Positions 1-8,040 of a stretch of 64,000 bases of DNA are shown here, in pieces (position 1 is the stretch's first letter; each line of letters begins with the position of its first letter). A program made the position numbers and the translations under genes. Under the pieces are notes generated by a model that saw only the letters and a program-made list of their open reading frames with translations, searched no databases and had not been told where the DNA came from. The stretch is from CAVRZY01 sp963725415 (GTDB lineage: Bacteria > Acidobacteriota > Terriglobia > Bryobacterales > Bryobacteraceae): assembly GCA_963725415.1 (NCBI GenBank), contig CAVRZY010000186.1, forward strand, positions 1-64,000. The letters are read 5' to 3'.

Positions 1-315
1 TGCCCGAGCAGCAAAATCTCCGTGCGCGCCGATGGGGCAATCGTTCCCTGCAGCATGTTGGCCCATATCGAATTGGGGCGCATCAACCAGGATTCTCTGG
101 CAGAAGTATGGCAAAACAGCCCGGCCTTAAACCAACTCCGCAACCGGCATACGATCCCACTGGCCGGGTTTGAGTTCTGCGCCGGTTGTTCATACATCCC
201 CTATTGCACAGGCAGTTGTCCGGGGCTGGCCTATACCATCACCGGCCAGGTCGACCATCCCAGTCCGGATGCGTGTTTGCGCCGATTTCTTCAGGAGGGG
301 GGTACGATTCCATGA
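1..315 (+). CDS. scmE: Radical SAM/SPASM protein, C-terminal end only (ScmE-like)
   Basis: The reading frame is open from the first base, so the gene starts outside the window. What remains is a SPASM domain: a Cys-x-x-Ser start, the R-x-D-G-x-I-x-P-C segment, then a Cys-rich part (C-A-G-C, Y-C-T-G-S-C-P-G, and a last Cys before L-R-R-F). These cysteines normally bind auxiliary [4Fe-4S] clusters in peptide-modifying radical SAM enzymes. A second radical SAM/SPASM protein follows 45 bp downstream and then an HPr-kinase-like ScmC. That order matches the SynChlorMet cassette, in which ScmE and ScmF are paired SPASM proteins. The name ScmE rests on context; the SPASM assignment is firm. Confidence 0.7.
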   Translation, partial: CPSSKISVRADGAIVPCSMLAHIELGRINQDSLAEVWQNSPALNQLRNRHTIPLAGFEFCAGCSYIPYCTGSCPGLAYTITGQVDHPSPDACLRRFLQEGGTIP

Positions 316-360
316 GCTTACCGAGCGGCATGAAACAGCAGAAGACGGGACAGGACTGGA

Positions 361-1530
361 ATGCGTGTGCTCAACACGTTGTATTTCTATCTGACCGAAG
401 GGTGTAACCTCGCCTGCCGCCATTGTTGGATGGGTCCCCGGTTCGACGCCACAGGCAACCTTTATCCCACCTTGCCGGTTGAGTTGTTCGAGACGGCCAT
501 CCGCGAAGCCAAGCCGCTGGGGCTGAGTGGTGTCAAACTTACCGGCGGCGAGCCATTGTTGCATCCCCACTTCACTCGTTTGCTGGAGATTGTCCGGCGT
601 GAAGAGTTGAGGCTGACGATCGAGACCAACGGCTTGCTGTGCACGCCGGAGATCGCCGCTGAGATCGCCAAATCTCCCAACCGATTCATATCCGTAAGTA
701 TCGACGGGACTGATGCCGCGACCCACGAATGGGTGCGCGGTGTGCCGGGATCCTTTGAAGCGGCCCGACAGGCGGTGCGCAACTTGGTGGCCGCCGGCAC
801 CAGACCGCAGATCATATTCACGGTGATGCGCGGCAATGCCGGCCAAGTGGACGCCATCGTGCGAATGGCCGAAGAACTAGGCGCGGACTCGGTCAAGTTC
901 AACATGGTGCAGCCCACCGCCCGAGGCGAGAATCTGCATGAAGAAGAGGAGACCCTGGACATCGCCGAGCTCATCGAGTTGGGGCGGCATGTGGAAGAGG
1001 ACCTGGCGCCTCAGGCCAAGGTGAAGGTGCTCATTGATTACCCACGGGCTTTTAGAGCCCTCCATGGCATCGCCCGCGGGGATGGGTGCGGCGCTTGCGG
1101 AATCTTCAGCATCCTAGGCGTCATCGCCAGCGGACACTATGCCTTGTGCGGCATCGGCGAGCAGGTGCCGGATCTGGTCTTCGGCAAGGTGGGGAGAGAC
1201 CTCCTTGAAGAGGTATGGCGAGAAAACGCCATCTTGAAGGCTTTGCGGGAGGGACTGCCTGAGCGACTGGAAGGGGTCTGTGGCCGCTGCCTGATGAAGG
1301 GGAGCTGCCTGGGCCAGTGCGTTGCCCAGAATTACTACAGAAAAGGTAGCCTGTGGGCGCCGAACTGGTTCTGTGAACAAGCGGAAGAAGCGGGTCTCTT
1401 TCCAGCTTCACGTCTGGGAACAAGACCACACAGTCTCCATTTATCACTCTCGACAATGCCGTTGCAGAATAGTAACGGGAAATGTCCCCCGGGGCCATGT
1501 TTTTCGCTGCTTATTTCGGCTCCAGCATGA
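361..1530 (+). CDS. scmF: Radical SAM/SPASM protein, ScmF-like
   Basis: 389 aa. The radical SAM CX3CX2C motif is at C15-C19-C22, within the opening Y-F-Y-L-T-E-G-C-N-L-A-C typical of the ScmF family. It is followed by the G-G-E-P motif that contacts SAM. A C-terminal SPASM domain has C-G-A-C-G, then C-G-R-C, G-S-C, G-Q-C and a last F-C. It probably modifies a ribosomal precursor peptide; no precursor or PqqD-like carrier is visible here and both may lie upstream. The last 16 codons overlap the next gene. The ATG is chosen because the motif begins right after it; the Shine-Dalgarno is weak. Confidence 0.8.
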   Translation: MRVLNTLYFYLTEGCNLACRHCWMGPRFDATGNLYPTLPVELFETAIREAKPLGLSGVKLTGGEPLLHPHFTRLLEIVRREELRLTIETNGLLCTPEIAAEIAKSPNRFISVSIDGTDAATHEWVRGVPGSFEAARQAVRNLVAAGTRPQIIFTVMRGNAGQVDAIVRMAEELGADSVKFNMVQPTARGENLHEEEETLDIAELIELGRHVEEDLAPQAKVKVLIDYPRAFRALHGIARGDGCGACGIFSILGVIASGHYALCGIGEQVPDLVFGKVGRDLLEEVWRENAILKALREGLPERLEGVCGRCLMKGSCLGQCVAQNYYRKGSLWAPNWFCEQAEEAGLFPASRLGTRPHSLHLSLSTMPLQNSNGKCPPGPCFSLLISAPA

Positions 1531-3107
1531 ATCCGACTCTGCGCGAGCCGGAGATCATGGAGATCAGGCCTTATGACGGCCGGCCCTTGCGCGTTGGCGA
1601 TGTGGCCTTTTTTTTGCCGCCGGAGGCTGATCAGCCGGTCGTACACCGCGTTGTCCGTGTGACCCCCGCAGGGATATCCACACTCGGTGACAACAACACC
1701 CAAGAGGATACTTTTCTCTTGCAGCCAAAGTGCATTAAAGGCCAGGTGGTGGCAGCGTGGCGTGGTCAGAAGCGGCGGAAGATCGCAGGCGGGTTTAAGG
1801 GCCGGTTGACAAGCCGCTGGCTTCGTTGGCGACGCGTCCTTGACCGTGGCGTGTCTCCTCTGCTGCATCCCCTTTATCAGGTCCTATCTCACTGGGGGTT
1901 GATCGCCCGGTTGTTACCTGCTCCATTTCGGCCGCGAGTCGTCGTCTTCCAAGCCCAAGGCCGGGATCAGTTTCAGCTTCTGCTGGGACAGCGTATCATA
2001 GGGCGATACAATGACCAGAGGAATCAATGGCAGATCCAACGGCCATTTCGATTGTTTGTGGATGGAAGGGCGCTTCCAAGGCAGCGGGATAAGGACCGAT
2101 CGAACCGGCAAGTTTTGACTGAACGGCAACGAACCATGAACCATCTACTGACGCAGGAAATGTTGCATAGCCTCGTCCTGGCTGATGGGAGCCGTTGGGA
2201 AATTACCGCCGGGGACGAGGAGGCCGCATCCATCGTTTCACAACTGGGATGCGCGATGCAGTTTCGCATGACACCAAGCGCAATCGAACCTTCTCATCAT
2301 GGCAATCTGTGCCGACTTCTCGTCCAGGTTGACGCGCACACGTCCGTGGCGGATTATTATGTTCCGTTGGCATCAGAAAATGACGGCGTCGTTGTCTGCA
2401 TTCTAAGTCCATGCGATTACTGGGGCGGCCCGTACATAAATCTCGTGAGATTATCGCTCGTCTTTGCTCGCGAAGCGCAGGCCCGCGGAGGAGTCCTCCT
2501 CCACGGTGCGCTCGCTGAACGGGACGGCATGGGCGTGATCCTGGCTGCGCCGGGCGGGACGGGAAAGACCACTGCCAGCAATCGGCTCCCGGCCCCGTGG
2601 CGCTCGCTGTGCGACGATACAACGCTGGTGGTGCGGGACTCGCAAGGCAACTACTGGGCGCACCCCTGGCCCACCTGGAGCCGTTTCCTGGACGGGGGGC
2701 CGGGAGGCACGTGGGACGTGCAAAGCGCTGTGCCTCTCAAGGGCATCTTCTTCCTGGCCCAGGCGGTTGAAGACCGAGTGGAACGGGTAGGCCCCGGGCA
2801 TGCGGTCAGCCTGCTCGTGGAGTGCGTGGGACAGGCCTCAATGTTCATGGCACTGGGCCTATTCAAAGAAGAAGTCCGCGCCCTGCATCTGGAACGGTTC
2901 AATAACCTTTGCGCCTTGGCCCGGGTCATACCCGCACACGTGCTTCACATCAGTCTGACCGGCGCCTTCTGGCAAGAGATCGAGCAGGCGCTTGAGGGAG
3001 GCCACTGTGAGGAACGCAGGAAACGATCAGCAAGAATGAATCAGCATCAAAGCCGCAGAGCGCTGGATGATTCCGTGCAATTATGCAAGAGCAGGCTGAA
3101 TCGATAA
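1482..3107 (+). CDS. SipW-like signal peptidase fused to HPr-kinase-like ScmC
   Basis: 541 aa in one open frame. Residues 1-75 show the S26 peptidase core: G-S-S-M-N-P-T-L with nucleophile S15, then V-V-H-R at H55 where bacterial type I enzymes have Lys, and the G-D-N-N box around D70. A His in this place is the SipW/ER-type Ser-His dyad. Residues to about 205 complete the peptidase-like region. From about residue 219 (possible internal ATG at 2136, without a clear Shine-Dalgarno) the protein resembles ScmC, with a P-loop G-G-T-G-K-T-T near residue 357 and D-D-T-T after it. In the Scm context it could mature and/or phosphorylate a peptide product; that is inference. The 3' end overlaps the ABC gene by 25 bp. 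Confidence 0.65.
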   Translation: MSPGAMFFAAYFGSSMNPTLREPEIMEIRPYDGRPLRVGDVAFFLPPEADQPVVHRVVRVTPAGISTLGDNNTQEDTFLLQPKCIKGQVVAAWRGQKRRKIAGGFKGRLTSRWLRWRRVLDRGVSPLLHPLYQVLSHWGLIARLLPAPFRPRVVVFQAQGRDQFQLLLGQRIIGRYNDQRNQWQIQRPFRLFVDGRALPRQRDKDRSNRQVLTERQRTMNHLLTQEMLHSLVLADGSRWEITAGDEEAASIVSQLGCAMQFRMTPSAIEPSHHGNLCRLLVQVDAHTSVADYYVPLASENDGVVVCILSPCDYWGGPYINLVRLSLVFAREAQARGGVLLHGALAERDGMGVILAAPGGTGKTTASNRLPAPWRSLCDDTTLVVRDSQGNYWAHPWPTWSRFLDGGPGGTWDVQSAVPLKGIFFLAQAVEDRVERVGPGHAVSLLVECVGQASMFMALGLFKEEVRALHLERFNNLCALARVIPAHVLHISLTGAFWQEIEQALEGGHCEERRKRSARMNQHQSRRALDDSVQLCKSRLNR

Positions 3108-4903
3108 AGCTGAAAATACGACGCGCCCTACAGCTTGGTCGCGCCTTGCGTTTTGTCTGGCAGAGCGCGAAAGGCTGGACCATAGCGAACGGGGTTCTCC
3201 TTGTGGTCCAAGGGGTATTGCCGTTACTCCCGCTTTATCTCATGAAGCTCATGGTGGACGCCGTGACCGCAGGGCTGGCGGCTCCTGACAAAGGGGTCGC
3301 TTTTAGACACGTGCTGTTGCTCGTTGGCTTTATGGGTGCAGTGACCCTGTTTGCTTCCTTGATCCGCTCGATAGCGGGACTGGTCAGCGAATGGCAGGCT
3401 TTCATTGTCACGGATCACATGAACGACGTCCTCCTCGCCAAGTCCATTGAGGTCGATCTGGAGTATTACGAGAGTGCGCGATACTACGACACACTTCATC
3501 GCGCCCAACGCGAAGCCCCCTCTCGCCCCATCAGTATCGTGAATGGTTTGGCGCAGATTGGCCAGAACGGAATCTCGCTGCTGGCGATAGCGGGACTGCT
3601 CTTGTCATTTCATTGGATCATCGCGGTAATCCTATTCACTGCCGTCATTTCCGGTACCGCAGTGCGATTAATATATACCGGCAAGATGTATCGCTGGCAA
3701 CGTGAGCAGACATCCACGGAACGGCAAGCCGGATACCTCAATTGGATGCTCACCGACAGCAGCCACGCCAAGGAAATCCGCCTGTTTGACCTTGGACCTC
3801 TGTTCATGCGCCGGTTTCGCGATATCCGCCGGAAACTCCGCAAGGGAAGACTGGCCATCACGCGCAGGCGTTCCATCGCTGATTTTGCGGCTCAGACCTT
3901 TGCCACCGCGGCCATCTACGGTTCGTATGCTTATGTTGCTTATCAGGCGATGTGGGGGAAGATCACGTTGGGCGATCTGGTGATGTATTATCAGGCATTT
4001 CAGCGCGTACAGGGATCTCTTCAGGGGATATTGGGCAGTCTGGCAGGACTGTATGAAGACAACCTGTTCCTTTCCAATCTCTACGAGTTCCTTGATCTGA
4101 AACGTACAGTCATCGAACCGGTTCATGCCAGACCTGTGCCTCAGCCGATGCAACGCGGTATCGTGCTTGACCATGTGAGTTTTCAGTATCCCGCAGGCAC
4201 CAGAAAGGTTTTTGAGGATATTTCCCTCACCATCCGGCCGGGAGAAGTGGTGGCTTTGGTGGGTGAGAATGGCTCGGGTAAGACGACTTTGATCAAGTTG
4301 TTGTGTCGATTGTACGATCCGACAGGCGGGACCATTACCATCGACGGGGTAGATCTACGCCAGTTTGAAACAAAAGCGTTAAGACACGAAATCGCCATCA
4401 TTTTTCAGGACTATGTACACTACCACCTGACGGCCCGAGAGAACATCTGGTTTGGGAATACCGCCCTTCCGCCCGACCATGAACGTGTCATCGCCGCTGC
4501 GCGCCGCTCGGGGGCTGACGATGTCATCAGCGCGTTGCCTCATGGCTATGAAACGATTCTGGGAAAGTGGTTCGAGGACGGGGAAGAACTGAGCATTGGT
4601 GAGTGGCAGAAAGTGGCCCTGGCCCGCGCCTTCATGCGCGATGCACAGATCATCGTGCTTGACGAACCGACAAGCTCTATGGACGCCAAGGCGGAATATG
4701 AGGTCTTCCAGAGTTTTCGCCAACTGGTGTCCGGTCGAACAGCCATCCTGATCAGTCATCGCTTTTCCACCGTCCGGATGGCTGACCGCATTTATGTGCT
4801 GAAGCATGGAAGCATCATCGAAGGCGGCACCCACGAAGAATTGATCAACCGCCAGGGTGTTTACGCCGGCCTCTTTGAGAAGCAAGCCCGGTCCTATCGT
4901 TAG
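3083..4903 (+). CDS. ABC transporter, fused permease and ATPase
   Basis: 606 aa exporter half-transporter. The N-terminal part (about 1-330) is hydrophobic, with six-helix ABC-membrane character. The C-terminal ATPase has Walker A G-E-N-G-S-G-K-T near residue 393, Q-loop I-I-F-Q-D, signature L-S-I-G-E-W-Q (variant of LSGGQ), Walker B I-I-V-L-D-E-P, and the switch His in L-I-S-H-R. There is no N-terminal C39 peptidase domain, so any leader cleavage would need another enzyme, and the fused signal peptidase just upstream is the obvious candidate. The start overlaps the preceding gene, suggesting coupled translation in the Scm operon. It probably exports the cassette product. Confidence 0.85.
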   Translation: MQEQAESIKLKIRRALQLGRALRFVWQSAKGWTIANGVLLVVQGVLPLLPLYLMKLMVDAVTAGLAAPDKGVAFRHVLLLVGFMGAVTLFASLIRSIAGLVSEWQAFIVTDHMNDVLLAKSIEVDLEYYESARYYDTLHRAQREAPSRPISIVNGLAQIGQNGISLLAIAGLLLSFHWIIAVILFTAVISGTAVRLIYTGKMYRWQREQTSTERQAGYLNWMLTDSSHAKEIRLFDLGPLFMRRFRDIRRKLRKGRLAITRRRSIADFAAQTFATAAIYGSYAYVAYQAMWGKITLGDLVMYYQAFQRVQGSLQGILGSLAGLYEDNLFLSNLYEFLDLKRTVIEPVHARPVPQPMQRGIVLDHVSFQYPAGTRKVFEDISLTIRPGEVVALVGENGSGKTTLIKLLCRLYDPTGGTITIDGVDLRQFETKALRHEIAIIFQDYVHYHLTARENIWFGNTALPPDHERVIAAARRSGADDVISALPHGYETILGKWFEDGEELSIGEWQKVALARAFMRDAQIIVLDEPTSSMDAKAEYEVFQSFRQLVSGRTAILISHRFSTVRMADRIYVLKHGSIIEGGTHEELINRQGVYAGLFEKQARSYR

Positions 4904-4927
4904 CCGCAAGAGATGAAAGACTGAATC

Positions 4928-5210
4928 ATGAAAAAAAGAGAGGCTGGCAGACTTTTATGCGATTTTCTTTCAGGTCGAAAGATTCCGGAAGCCAGGTTGG
5001 AAAAATTATCGCCGGCTGATTGGAGAGAGACTGGTAGATTGGGCGACGCGTTTTAATGTAGGGGGGTTGTTTTATCGGGAAATAAAATCCCGAAACTTTC
5101 CGACTGAGCTCATCCCGATTGATGTTAGAAACAGAACTAGGGAAGCATACCGCAATATTGCGATTAGAAACACAAGTCTTTTTTTTGATGTCCAAAAAGT
5201 TCTTGGGTCA
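4928..5210 (+). pseudogene. Truncated, frameshifted nucleotidyltransferase-like fragment
   Basis: An ATG at 4928 opens 41 residues ending in P-A-D-W-R-E and then a stop by frame loss. Dropping one A near 5030 joins this to the frame L-V-D-W-A-T-R-F-N-V-G-G-L-F-Y-R, ending around F-F-D-V-Q-K-V-L at 5205. The joined sequence resembles the N-terminus of the NTP_transf_5 nucleotidyltransferases that often sit in peptide-modification clusters. The catalytic part is missing, because the frame runs into a different gene fragment at about 5215. AT-rich compared with its right neighbour. The family call is from pattern only. Confidence 0.45.
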
Positions 5211-5227
5211 ACGGTTCCCTGGGCGGC

Positions 5228-5530
5228 GTGTTGTATGAGATTTTCTGGTGCCTGCTGATCTTCCTGTGCTTCCCCAGAACCAAGCCGCTGCGCATGGCAG
5301 GAATCGTTCTGACTGTCACCTGCCTGCTGGAGTTCCTCCAGCTCTGGCATCCCCCGTTCCTGGAAACGCTGCGGAGTTGCTTTCTGGGCAGAGCCCTGCT
5401 GGGAGCCACCTTCGCCTGGCTGGATTTCCCCCACTACTTAGCGGGCAGCCTGCTGGGATGGCTCTGGGTGGAGCGCCTGCGGCGGAAATTCTTTGGAACT
5501 TTTCCCGCCCGCCAGCCGAATGTTGTATAG
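5228..5530 (+). CDS. DUF2809-like membrane protein, N-terminally truncated
   Basis: 100 aa from a GTG; the frame is open back to 5168 but without a good start. The sequence is hydrophobic with about three membrane segments, and holds the family-like features L-L-E-F-L-Q-L, R-x-x-F-L-G, F-A-W-L-D-F-P-H-Y and a final L-x-G-W-L-W. DUF2809 proteins are usually about 120-140 aa, so the first 30-40 residues appear to be lost. Just upstream is the broken nucleotidyltransferase fragment, so the two look like remnants joined at a recombination junction. Probably non-functional, though a short protein cannot be excluded. Confidence 0.5.
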   Translation: MLYEIFWCLLIFLCFPRTKPLRMAGIVLTVTCLLEFLQLWHPPFLETLRSCFLGRALLGATFAWLDFPHYLAGSLLGWLWVERLRRKFFGTFPARQPNVV

Positions 5531-5550
5531 GGGCCGAGAGCTGACGGCGA

Positions 5551-6144
5551 ATGGACGACCGGAACCCCAGCGATGGCGACCTGCTGCGGCGGATGATGGC
5601 CGGCGATGAAGATGCCTTCACGGCGCTTTATCGCCGCCGCCAGGGCGGGGTGTACCGGTTCGCGCTCCAGATGAGCGGATCGCCGCCCATTGCCGAAGAG
5701 GTCACGCAAGAGGTTTTCATGACCTTGATACGCGAGGGGGCGAACTACGATCCGAGTCGCGGGACACTCGCGGCGTACCTGTACGGGATCGCGCGGAATC
5801 ATGTCCTGCGGTCTCTGGAACGGGAGCGTCTGGAGACCGCCAGCGAGATCCCCGAGCAGCCCAGCGGGGCCGAGGACGCGCTGGGGACTCTGACGCGCAC
5901 CCAGAGCATTGAGTCCGTGCGGGCTGCCGTGCTGGGCTTGCCCGCGCACTACCGCGAGGTGGTGGTGCTCTGCGAGCTGCACGAGATGGGCTACGCGGAG
6001 GCGGCCGCCGCCCTGGGCTGCGCCTTGGGAACTGTCCGGTCGCGGCTGCATCGGGCTCGCGAGCTGCTGGCCGAGAGACTCCGGCCCGTTCGGGAAGCCA
6101 ATCGCGCCGGGGCGAAGGTCTGTCCGGCGAGGTGTTTGACATGA
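5551..6144 (+). CDS. ECF RNA polymerase sigma factor
   Basis: 197 aa. Region 2 spans about residues 8-80 (D-A-F-T-A-L-Y, then E-E-V-T-Q-E-V-F for core binding and W/Y-rich -10 contact). Region 4 spans about 120-172 with L-P-A-H-Y-R-E-V and the helix-turn-helix ending G-T-V-R-S-R-L-H-R-A-R. It directs RNA polymerase to a stress or envelope regulon. Its stop overlaps the start of the anti-sigma gene (ATGA), so the two are coupled. It may control itself and the secreted protein downstream; no target promoter was identified. Confidence 0.93.
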   Translation: MDDRNPSDGDLLRRMMAGDEDAFTALYRRRQGGVYRFALQMSGSPPIAEEVTQEVFMTLIREGANYDPSRGTLAAYLYGIARNHVLRSLERERLETASEIPEQPSGAEDALGTLTRTQSIESVRAAVLGLPAHYREVVVLCELHEMGYAEAAAALGCALGTVRSRLHRARELLAERLRPVREANRAGAKVCPARCLT

Positions 6145-6857
6145 ACTGTGAACGTTTCGAGACCGTTCTTCTCGACCTAGCGCGCCGGCAGACGCTGGAG
6201 GCTGGGATACGCGAGCGCGCGCTGGCTCACGCGGAATCCTGCGTGCGGTGCGCGGAGCGCCTCTCTGACCAGCAGCGGCTGACCGCCGAGTTGCGCGCTC
6301 TGGCTTCGAGTGTGGAAGAGATGCAGGCCCCGGCCCGCCTGGAGGCGGCTCTCCAGACAGCCTTCCGCGAGCGCACTGCCGCCTTGAGAAGACCGGGGAA
6401 GGCATGGCTGTGGAGGCAGCCGCGCTGGTATCTGGTGGCCGCCGGGGCGCTGCTGCTGGCCGTGGGTGGCGTGGTGCTGCTGGAGCGTGCCTCGTCGCCA
6501 GGAGGAACTGGTAAGACGGGGGTGGCTGGGGTGGTCAGGTCCGCCTCTTCCGAGCCGCAAGCGTTAGCGAGCGCTCCGCCCGCGGGCCCAGTTATCCCTC
6601 CAGCGCCGCCCCGGAAGCACCGCGTCACCCCCTCATCCGCACCGGATCGCGAACTGGCGACGGATTTCATCCCGCTGCTGTACGAGAGCAACCTGAGTGC
6701 AGAGGAAAGCGCTCATGTGGTGCGCATCAGTGTGCCTCGGACCACCCTGGCCTCGCTGGGCTTGCCGGTGAACGAGGATCGCGCCGCAGAGCCCGTCAAG
6801 GCCGATGTCATGCTGGGTGAGGACGGCGTGGCCCGAGCCATTCGCCTTGTACGGTGA
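6141..6857 (+). CDS. Anti-sigma factor with zinc-finger-like N-terminus
   Basis: 238 aa from the ATG that overlaps the sigma factor stop; a GTG at 6132 is the alternative. The N-terminal zf-HC2-like part has H-A-E-S-C-V-R-C (HX3CX2C), the zinc-binding anti-sigma signature. A single transmembrane segment, W-Y-L-V-A-A-G-A-L-L-L-A-V-G-G-V-V, follows at about residues 95-115. The outer part is Pro/Ala-rich and then a small C-terminal domain. It likely holds the preceding ECF sigma factor at the membrane and releases it on an envelope signal. Confidence 0.85.
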   Translation: MNCERFETVLLDLARRQTLEAGIRERALAHAESCVRCAERLSDQQRLTAELRALASSVEEMQAPARLEAALQTAFRERTAALRRPGKAWLWRQPRWYLVAAGALLLAVGGVVLLERASSPGGTGKTGVAGVVRSASSEPQALASAPPAGPVIPPAPPRKHRVTPSSAPDRELATDFIPLLYESNLSAEESAHVVRISVPRTTLASLGLPVNEDRAAEPVKADVMLGEDGVARAIRLVR

Positions 6858-6875
6858 AGCAGGTTGTGGCCTGTA

Positions 6876-6930
6876 GCCTGTAGCTTGTAGTCAGCAGGTC
6901 ACCACAAGCTACAGGCAACAGACTACAAGC
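6876..6930. repeat. Alternative nested hairpins between anti-sigma and secreted protein
   Basis: The arm gcctgtagcttgt (6876-6888) is perfectly complementary to acaagctacaggc (6904-6916). The overlapping arm gcttgtagtc (6883-6892) is perfectly complementary to gactacaagc (6921-6930). The two stems share 6883-6888 and so cannot form together. The second arm lies 18 bases before the start codon of the next gene, so this could attenuate transcription or tune translation. Confidence 0.55.
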
Positions 6931-6948
6931 TTAAGTTGAGGAGGAATC

Positions 6949-7860
6949 ATGAGAGCTATTCCATGCGTGCTTGCCATGCTGGCGAGCAGCATAACCGTGA
7001 CCGCACAAGCGCCCCCCGACCGGAGGGCGCCTGCAGCCATCCCCCATTCCGGCGGCGAGGCCGGCGTCGTCTTCCATGCTGTGCCCGGCGGCGAGGCGCA
7101 GATCAGTTGGGTTGCTGCTGAGATGGTTTTCGGCGGCAAGGTGGTCGAAGGTGCGCCCTTTTCGGCAGAAGCTGTCACCGAATCCACGCAGGTTCTCCAC
7201 GATGGCAACCGGATTGTCCGCAAGAGCACCGCTCTGGTGTATCGCGACAGCCAGGGACGTACGCGCCGCGAGCAAACCTTGAGCGGGGTAGGGCCCTGGG
7301 CAGCCGACGAGCCGTTCCAAAGCACTTTCATCGATGACCCCGTAGCCGGCGTGGGCTATATTCTCAACCCGCGCAGCCGCACGGCTCAGATGGCCAAAAC
7401 ACTGCCCCGCGCCGCGATGCCGGGCCGGGGCGGCGGGGCGCCTGCCGCGGCAATGCCGGGTAGAGCCCGCGGTCCAGCGGGCGAGACCGTGCTGCCGGAC
7501 AAAGGGACCTTCACCCACCGATTGCCGGCCCAGACCCGCACCGAATCGCTCGGAACGCGCGTCCTAGAAGGCGTGACAGCCCAAGGTACCCACTCCACCG
7601 TGACTATTCCCGCCGGCCAGATCGGCAACGAGCGGCCCATCGAAACCGTTTCCGAACGTTGGTACTCGCCTGAGCTGCAAACCGTGGTGTTCAGCCAACG
7701 CGACGATCCAATGTTCGGTCAGACGGTGTTCCGGCTGATCAACATCAATCGCAGCGAACCTGCCCAGGCGCTCTTCCAGGTGCCTCCGGATTACACCCTC
7801 AAGCAGGACCAGCGACGGCCTGTGGAGTTCATGGGAAGGAAACCCGGCGTCCCTAAGTAG
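6949..7860 (+). CDS. Secreted protein of unknown function
   Basis: 303 aa with a signal peptide (hydrophobic stretch ending in T-V-T-A-Q-A). A strong Shine-Dalgarno, aggagga, precedes the ATG. The middle has a Gly/Ala/Pro/Met-rich low-complexity segment with repeated A-M-P-G-R around residues 150-175. The rest is predicted beta-rich, with V-Y-R-D-S-Q-G-R-T-R-R-E-Q near residue 100, a motif I associate with uncharacterised acidobacterial secreted proteins. It follows the sigma/anti-sigma pair in the same direction and may be its target or sensor. No enzyme motif recognised. Confidence 0.75.
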   Translation: MRAIPCVLAMLASSITVTAQAPPDRRAPAAIPHSGGEAGVVFHAVPGGEAQISWVAAEMVFGGKVVEGAPFSAEAVTESTQVLHDGNRIVRKSTALVYRDSQGRTRREQTLSGVGPWAADEPFQSTFIDDPVAGVGYILNPRSRTAQMAKTLPRAAMPGRGGGAPAAAMPGRARGPAGETVLPDKGTFTHRLPAQTRTESLGTRVLEGVTAQGTHSTVTIPAGQIGNERPIETVSERWYSPELQTVVFSQRDDPMFGQTVFRLININRSEPAQALFQVPPDYTLKQDQRRPVEFMGRKPGVPK

Positions 7861-7886
7861 GGCTTGGCATCCCAGCGCAGGCCGGA

Positions 7887-8019
7887 GGCCCAGTGTCACT
7901 TAGTTTTCGGCTCGGACAGGGGTGGGACAGGCCGTTTGGCCTGTCCAAGTCCCTGAAACAGGGAGAGGCAGGCGAAACCGCCTGCCCCACAGAAGGGCAA
8001 AACTGAGTGACATTGGGCC
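7887..8019. repeat. Composite palindromic element in a convergent gap
   Basis: A 21-base outer arm (7887-7907) is complementary to 7999-8019 with only two differences, both G-U wobbles in RNA. Inside are three separate perfect hairpins: ggacaggcc/ggcctgtcc (7925-7933, 7938-7946), tccctg/caggga (7950-7955, 7959-7964) and ggcaggcg/cgcctgcc (7967-7974, 7979-7986). It fills the gap between convergent genes, so it may act as a two-way terminator, but four nested stems are more than a terminator needs. REP- or MITE-like origin is plausible. Confidence 0.65.
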
Positions 8020-8040
8020 GGTCGGGGCGGCCCGCGCCTC

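Noticed and set aside
5434..6405. Long minus-strand open frame of 323 codons opposite the sigma and anti-sigma genes
   Set aside because: It is Arg/Pro/Gly-rich with no family likeness and covers two well-supported genes; it is a product of high GC content.
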